A DNA stretch of 64,000 bases from Candidatus Roseilinea sp. NK_OTU-006. GTDB taxonomy: Bacteria; Chloroflexota; Anaerolineae; J036; Brachytrichaceae. Of the stretch, positions 56,157 to 64,000 are shown piece by piece; positions within the stretch are counted from its first letter, which is position 1; every line of letters starts with the position of its first letter. The DNA lies in the NCBI RefSeq assembly GCF_012931985.1, contig NZ_JAAFGM010000007.1, positions 80,808 to 144,807 of the forward strand. The letters run 5' to 3'. The notes beneath the pieces were generated by a model. The model did not search any database, was not told the origin of the DNA, and was given only the letters and a program-made list of their open reading frames with translations. A program made the position numbers and the translations under genes.

Positions 56157-58010
56157 ATGCACCGGGAGGAGTCCAGAATCGAGCACGAGCATTCGGGAAG
56201 CGCCATGCGCAGCTCCTCATTCACCGTGCTCAGCGCCAGCGCCGGCGACTTCCAACGCGACCTGGGCCGCTATTTGCGCCATGTGCGCAAGGCCAACGGC
56301 ATCCCGCTGACGCAGCAGGGCTGGATCTATAAGACCTGCCTCAAGGCGCTGGCCACAGCGCTGAATATAGCGGAGGCGCCGGCCAACGAACGCGACCACG
56401 GGCGAATGTGGTTCATGCGCCGACTGCTGCGGGCGATGAACGAGCTGAGCGAGGCGAATCAAGGCCGCCTCATCACTGTGAATCCAAACGGCCGGTTGCT
56501 CGGCATGCCGATGAGCCAGCGGGTGAAGTGGACGTTTGAAACCTGGCGCGACAGCGACGCATGGAACGAGCTGCTGCGATTGCCCCTGCAAGTCAGCAGC
56601 GGACATGCCAGCCGAGAGGCGTCGGCCGCGCTCGGCAAAGCGCGCCTCACCCTGTTGCGGGCGATCGGCCGTTTGGCGCAAGTCAATCGGCCATCTGGCG
56701 ACTGGTTGACGCTGGCCGAACTGGTCGCCTACGTCAAGCGCAACCACTACGCCTTCTTGTTCGAGCGTCGGCATCACGGCCACAGCCAGCGCAGTTTGTA
56801 CGTCTCGCCTTACCATCGGGCAAACAATCCGTATGGGTTGACCTTCGGCGCCGTCAAGAACGAGGCCAACGGTTGGGATCGGGTCGAGGGCGGATTCATC
56901 GTGAACGTGTTGACCGGCCCGCTGTGGTGGATGGGCCTAGTCGAGCTGGGATACCCGAGCAACGCTCGGCAGGCCGGCGGTGAAAACGTCGCGCCGGTGG
57001 CTTTCCGCCTCACACCGGCGGGCGCATGGCTGATCGGCGGCGGCGATCCGCCGACCTTCGTCGAGCGCGGCGGCAAGCTCATCGTGCAACCGAACTTCAC
57101 CGTGCTGGCGCTGGAGCCGATCAGCGACGTCGCGCTGAGCGACCTCGACCACTTCGCCGAGTCGCAGGGCGGCGAGCGCGTCATCGCCTATCACCTGACG
57201 CGCGAATCGCTGTATCGCGGCCAGCAAAGCGGATGGGACGCCGCGCGCGTCATCGCCTTCCTCGAAGCGTATCAGGGGGGGCCGATCCCGGCCAACGTGC
57301 GCCGCTCGCTCGAAGAGTGGGAGGCCGCGCACCGGCGCATCACCTTTCACCGCAACGTCTGTGTGGTGCAATTCGCAGACGCCGAGGCCGAACAAGCGCT
57401 GACAGACGCACTGACGCCGTTCAAGCCACGGGCCATCGGCGCGCGCTTCGGGCTGATCGAGGAGCGGGACGCCGCCGAGGTTGTAGCTGCGCTGCGCGAG
57501 GCAGGATGGACGCCGGTGTTGCAACCCGCCGGCGATCAAGCCACGGAGAACGCGTTGCGCGCCGGCGACACAGGCGAAGTGATGTTCACCCAAGCCGCGC
57601 CGAGCGTGTACGCCTTGGGCAAACTGGCGCAATTCGCCGAACTGGCGCCGGCCAACGAGGGTAAGAACGGCGCACGCATTACCGCCGCCAGCGTGCGCGC
57701 GGCGATGAGCAGCGGTATGTCGCTCGATCAATTGCTGGCCACGCTGGCGGAATTGCACGACGGGCCGATCCCCGTCGAGTTAGAGGAGAAGATTCGCGCA
57801 TGGGCCAGCTTCTTCGGCGATGCAACGCTGCAACACACGGTGTTGCTCGAGCTATCCAGCGACACCGTGCTGGCCAACTTGCTCGACGACCGCGAGGTCG
57901 GCCCCTATCTGACCCCCATCGAGGGCAGCGCAAAGCCGCTGGCGCTGGTGCAGCCGGCGCACGCCGAAATCGTGCAGGCGATGTTGCGCGAACGCGGGAT
58001 CAACATTTAG
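56157..58010 (+). CDS. Helicase-associated protein 2 (XPB/Ssl2 N-terminal-domain type)
   Basis: A 617-aa paralogue-like partner. Its middle part GKLIVQPNFTVLALEPISDV...LTRESLYRGQQSGWDAARVI and NVRRSLEEWEAAHRRITFHR matches the helicase XPB/Ssl2 N-terminal-domain proteins found beside bacterial XPB. The N terminus (DFQRDLGRYLRHVRKANGIP) is a winged-helix-like segment. No catalytic helicase or nuclease motif is visible. ATG at 56157 (a second at 56205) lies 2 bp after the previous gene. Function is unknown; regulation or substrate targeting of the helicase is inferred. Confidence 0.8.
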   Translation: MHREESRIEHEHSGSAMRSSSFTVLSASAGDFQRDLGRYLRHVRKANGIPLTQQGWIYKTCLKALATALNIAEAPANERDHGRMWFMRRLLRAMNELSEANQGRLITVNPNGRLLGMPMSQRVKWTFETWRDSDAWNELLRLPLQVSSGHASREASAALGKARLTLLRAIGRLAQVNRPSGDWLTLAELVAYVKRNHYAFLFERRHHGHSQRSLYVSPYHRANNPYGLTFGAVKNEANGWDRVEGGFIVNVLTGPLWWMGLVELGYPSNARQAGGENVAPVAFRLTPAGAWLIGGGDPPTFVERGGKLIVQPNFTVLALEPISDVALSDLDHFAESQGGERVIAYHLTRESLYRGQQSGWDAARVIAFLEAYQGGPIPANVRRSLEEWEAAHRRITFHRNVCVVQFADAEAEQALTDALTPFKPRAIGARFGLIEERDAAEVVAALREAGWTPVLQPAGDQATENALRAGDTGEVMFTQAAPSVYALGKLAQFAELAPANEGKNGARITAASVRAAMSSGMSLDQLLATLAELHDGPIPVELEEKIRAWASFFGDATLQHTVLLELSSDTVLANLLDDREVGPYLTPIEGSAKPLALVQPAHAEIVQAMLRERGINI

Positions 58011-58090
58011 CCCAAACTGGGGAACGGCGGCTCATCGCCGGCCCAACCAGCGGACGACGACGGCAAAGCGACCATCGCGTGCCGCCCAAG

Positions 58091-58131
58091 CGCCCGAAAT
58101 AAGCGGGCAATTTCGGGCGACACAATATAAT
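58091..58131 (+). promoter_or_regulatory. Inverted repeat and -10 element before secA
   Basis: CGCCCGAAAT (58091-58100) and its exact complement (58110-58119) flank 9 nt, right before TATAAT at 58126-58131, which lies 58 bp upstream of the secA ATG. The repeat covers the expected -35 position, so it could be an operator; it could also end the helicase operon. Confidence 0.5.
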
Positions 58132-58188
58132 CGCGACTGTACACGCCCATTCGCAGAATTCGGTGCGTCCGATTCTGATGGCTCAACC

Positions 58189-61359
<3,171 letters not shown>

Positions 61360-61903
61360 AGAGCAATCACCGCGCCTTCGTCATTGATCCCTACAGCCAT
61401 AGCCACAGCCGCATCCTCGCTTCGGCGGTCACACCGGACGGCGACCGCAACGGCCAGCTCGTGCCGGCAGATGTCCCTCTGGAGACGGGCGATGCGCCCG
61501 CCTTCTTTCCGGGCGGTTAGACGCCTGGATCGCTCCGGCGGGAAAGGTTAGGGCGAAGCAGCGCGAGGCCACTGAATTTGCGCGCCGTCGTTTGCCGCCA
61601 CCCGGCCGAGCAGAGCGCCGGATACGACTGCGCGCCATTCCGAACACCTCACCCCTTCACGTCAGGCATCCCGAACGGCGCGCGTCTAAGCGCGGGGGAC
61701 GATGTGCTGCGATGTTGCCAAACTCACCCACACACATCTCAAACTCATCAACCCAGCTTATCCATTCCCAACTCAGTTGCTACACCGTGCTACGATGTCC
61801 TCCCCGCTCGGCTTAGTCTATCACAAAGATGATACAAAGTAAATACAAAACTTAGACAAACCCGATTTTGCCACTTGAGGCCCTTCACAGTAACATCCTG
61901 CCG
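61360..61903. other. 544-bp spacer between secA and the amidohydrolase gene
   Basis: No gene is supported. A short frame right after secA reads FVIDPYSHSHSRILASAVTP and could be a remnant, but it ends after ~50 codons. From about 61720 the base composition drops in GC (many CA-rich stretches), typical of a regulatory region for the downstream gene; no single clear promoter can be picked. Confidence 0.45.
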
Positions 61904-63268
61904 ATGACGCACACACTCCTGATCAAGCATGCAGATTGGCTGGTGACGATGGACGCCGACCGGCGCGAAATCCCCGATGGCGGGCTCTACGTCGAGGACA
62001 ACTGCATCGTCGCGGTCGGCCCAACCGCCGAACTCCCGGCGACTGCCGACGAGGTGCTCGACCTGCGCGGGCATATCGTCCTGCCCGGCATGATTAACAC
62101 GCACCACCACATGTACCAGAGCCTGACCCGCGCCGTGCCGGCAGCCCAAAACGCCGAGCTATTCGGGTGGTTGCGCGCACTTTACCCGATCTGGGCACGC
62201 CTGACGCCGGAGATGATCCGCGTCTCAACGCAGATGGCGATGAGCGAGCTGTTGCTCTCCGGCTGCACCACCACCAGCGACCATCTCTACATCTTCCCCA
62301 ACGGCTGCCGGCTGGACGACAGCATCGAAGCCGCGCGCGAGGTAGGCATGCGCTTTCACGCCAGCCGCGGCGCGATGAGCGTGGGCGAGAGCAAAGGCGG
62401 CCTACCGCCCGACAGCGTGGTTGAGGACGAAGACGCCATCCTGAAAGACACTCAGCGCCTGATCGAGGCATATCACGACCCGGCGCGCTACGCGATGCTG
62501 CGTATCGTCGTCGCGCCATGCTCGCCGTTCTCGGTCAGCCGCGATTTGATGCGCGAGTCGGCCAAGCTGGCGCGCGCCTATGGCGTATCGCTACACACAC
62601 ACCTGGCCGAGAACGACAATGACGTGCGCTACAGCCGGGAGCGCTTCGGCATGACGCCGGCGGAATACGCCGACGACCTGGCCTGGACCGGCAGCGACGT
62701 CTGGCATGCGCATTGCGTCCGGCTCGATGATCACGGCATCGCTCTGTTCGGTCGCACCGGCACCGGCGTGGCGCATTGCCCTTGCTCTAACATGCGCCTG
62801 GCGTCGGGCATCGCGCCGGTGCGCAAGATGCGCGCCCAGGGCGTGCCGGTCGGCCTGGGCGTGGACGGTTCGGCCTCCAACGACGCGGCGCACCTGTTGA
62901 ACGAAGCGCGCACGGCCATGCTGCTGCAGCGCGTGGGCTTCGGCCCCGATGCGATGACAGCGCGTGAGGCGCTGGAGATCGCCACGCTGGGCGGCGCGCG
63001 TGTGCTCAACCGCGACGACATCGGCGCGCTCGCCCCGGGCATGGCCGCCGACTTCGTCGCCTTCGACTTGCAGCAGATCGGCTTCGCCGGCGGGCTGCAC
63101 GATCCGGTCGCCGCCCTGGTCTTCTGCGCCTCCGCAAACGTGGCCTACAGCGTGATCAACGGACGGGTGATCGTCCGCAATGGTCAGATCACTACGCTCG
63201 ACCTGCCGCGCCTGTTGGAGCGGCACAACGCGCTGGCGCGAATGCTGGTCAACGGGGAAGCGGCTTGA
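61904..63268 (+). CDS. 8-oxoguanine deaminase / amidohydrolase family protein
   Basis: A 454-aa deaminase of the amidohydrolase superfamily, in the group that includes 8-oxoguanine deaminase and hydroxyatrazine hydrolases. Metal ligands: LPGMINTHHHMYQSLTRAVP (HxH), SLHTHLAENDNDVRY (His, and catalytic Glu), WHAHCVRLDDHGIALFG (His), and GLGVDGSASNDAAHLLNEAR (Asp, with the SASND motif of the 8-oxoguanine deaminase group). ATG at 61904 is preferred to one at 61868. Hydrolytic deamination gives uric acid from 8-oxoguanine in that group; exact substrate is not proven. Confidence 0.88.
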   Translation: MTHTLLIKHADWLVTMDADRREIPDGGLYVEDNCIVAVGPTAELPATADEVLDLRGHIVLPGMINTHHHMYQSLTRAVPAAQNAELFGWLRALYPIWARLTPEMIRVSTQMAMSELLLSGCTTTSDHLYIFPNGCRLDDSIEAAREVGMRFHASRGAMSVGESKGGLPPDSVVEDEDAILKDTQRLIEAYHDPARYAMLRIVVAPCSPFSVSRDLMRESAKLARAYGVSLHTHLAENDNDVRYSRERFGMTPAEYADDLAWTGSDVWHAHCVRLDDHGIALFGRTGTGVAHCPCSNMRLASGIAPVRKMRAQGVPVGLGVDGSASNDAAHLLNEARTAMLLQRVGFGPDAMTAREALEIATLGGARVLNRDDIGALAPGMAADFVAFDLQQIGFAGGLHDPVAALVFCASANVAYSVINGRVIVRNGQITTLDLPRLLERHNALARMLVNGEAA

Positions 63269-63345
63269 CCGGGTCAGCACCCCGGCCACGTAGGCCAAGC
63301 CGGCGATTCTGTGAGCGACGTCGGAGGAACCCGGCTCGCCCACGC

Positions 63346-64000
63346 TTAGGACGACGAGAGCTGGAGTTGGCCGGTTGTCTGTTGGATCAGCTTCGCCACG
63401 ATGTCATAGCGGCCAAAGGCAGGAATGAAGTATGCGCCCTGCACCAGGTCGCGGATGCCGGCCAGGATCTCCATGGCAATGATCGCGCCCTCGGTGCGGG
63501 TTTTGTTGCCGGCTGCCTCCAGGCGCCGCACGATCGCCTCCGGCATCATCACGCCCGGCACCTCGTTGCGCAAGAACTGGGCGTGGCGCACGCTCGCCAA
63601 CGGCAGGATGCCGGCCAAAATCGGCAGCGTGAGTTTGCCGAACATCTGCTCATAGTAGGCGATGAACCGGCGCGCCATCTCCGCGTCGAACACGGGCTGA
63701 GTCAACGCGAAGTCCGCGCCGCACTCGATCTTCTTGCGCAGCAGCTTGGCCTCCTTCTCAAAGTCGGTCGGGGTGAGATTCGCGGCCACGCCGACGAAGA
63801 ATGCGCAGGGCTTGCCGATAGACGCGCCCAGCCCATCCAGGCCGACGTTGAACTGCGCTTTGATCATCTGCACCAGGCCCGTGGGCACGACGTCGTGATG
63901 GTCGTTGGCTTGCGGATAATCGCCGATGCGCGTCGGGTCGCCCATGGTGACGAAGATGTTGCGGATGCCCAGCGCGTGGGCGACCTGTTGGCCGCCCACG
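63346..64000 (-). CDS. Methylenetetrahydrofolate reductase domain (5' end beyond window)
   Basis: C-terminal part of a MetF-like TIM-barrel enzyme that reduces methylene-THF to methyl-THF. Seen: IRNIFVTMGDPTRIGDYPQA, GLVQMIKAQFNVGLDGLGAS, GADFALTQPVFDAEMARRFI, LPILAGILPLASVRHAQFLR, NEVPGVMMPEAIVRRLEAAG. The arrangement GIRNIFVTMGDP resembles the MetF half of bifunctional homocysteine S-methyltransferase/MTHFR proteins, so an S-methyltransferase domain may lie upstream, outside the window. The frame runs open to the window edge. Confidence 0.88.
   Translation of the reverse strand, partial: VGGQQVAHALGIRNIFVTMGDPTRIGDYPQANDHHDVVPTGLVQMIKAQFNVGLDGLGASIGKPCAFFVGVAANLTPTDFEKEAKLLRKKIECGADFALTQPVFDAEMARRFIAYYEQMFGKLTLPILAGILPLASVRHAQFLRNEVPGVMMPEAIVRRLEAAGNKTRTEGAIIAMEILAGIRDLVQGAYFIPAFGRYDIVAKLIQQTTGQLQLSSS

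Overview
The window is a GC-rich bacterial chromosome segment with densely packed genes on both strands. It most resembles the Chloroflexota, probably an Anaerolineae-type lineage. This placement is an inference from several features together: an XPB-type helicase operon, a PspA/NfeD/slipin operon, Uma2 and HEPN-MNT genes, a non-canonical bd-type oxidase, heptanucleotide repeat elements and a split ATP synthase operon. No rRNA is present to confirm it.

Layout. 1-6330: the end of a NitT/TauT-type ABC importer, then a flavin-dependent (LLM) oxidoreductase, a hydantoinase/dihydropyrimidinase, an RraA-like protein and a small phosphatase; this looks like uptake and breakdown of cyclic amides or pyrimidine-like compounds. 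6339-7325: a decayed iron-alcohol dehydrogenase start and a HEPN-MNT toxin-antitoxin pair. 7402-12710: methylmalonate-semialdehyde dehydrogenase, threonine ammonia-lyase, glycerate 2-kinase and a DUF4349 lipoprotein. 13024-16371: an envelope-stress operon (PspA, an unknown membrane coiled-coil protein, NfeD, SPFH/slipin) ending at a bidirectional terminator shared with purK. 17724-19874: a CinA-like protein and sucC. 19925-29263: a histidine operon (hisG, hisC, hisB, hisH, hisA, hisF, hisIE) interleaved with translation genes (rsmI, tgt, an ArmA/Rmt-like 16S rRNA methyltransferase), followed by tRNA-Lys. hisD is absent.

29978-37767 (minus strand): an ABC transporter with a fused double permease, a NUDIX hydrolase, a PQQ-propeller lipoprotein, the rpmH-rnpA-yidD cluster, maf and mreB. 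37818-44431 (minus): an F1-only ATP synthase cluster (atpA, atpG, atpD, atpC) interrupted by a GT39-like membrane glycosyltransferase. 44646-49602: birA, a Crp/Fnr regulator, and two bd-oxidase-like subunits, the first carrying a C-terminal CxxCH heme-c motif; a Crp-like site and a perfect 30-bp palindrome lie just upstream, and a strong terminator ends the unit. 49860-51636: a decayed transposase and a lower-GC restriction-modification pair. 52265-58010: an XPB helicase with two large helicase-associated partner proteins in a tight operon. 58189-64000: secA, an 8-oxoguanine deaminase-like amidohydrolase and a truncated methylenetetrahydrofolate reductase.

The most unusual things are: (i) palindromic heptanucleotide-repeat elements inserted in frame inside hisC and maf, where only the stop-free heptamer occurs inside genes; (ii) the heme-c-bearing bd-like oxidase with its own Crp/Fnr regulator and a palindrome that contains its ribosome-binding site; (iii) the XPB helicase operon with two paralogous partners; (iv) a chromosomal homologue of aminoglycoside-resistance 16S rRNA methyltransferases embedded in the his operon.
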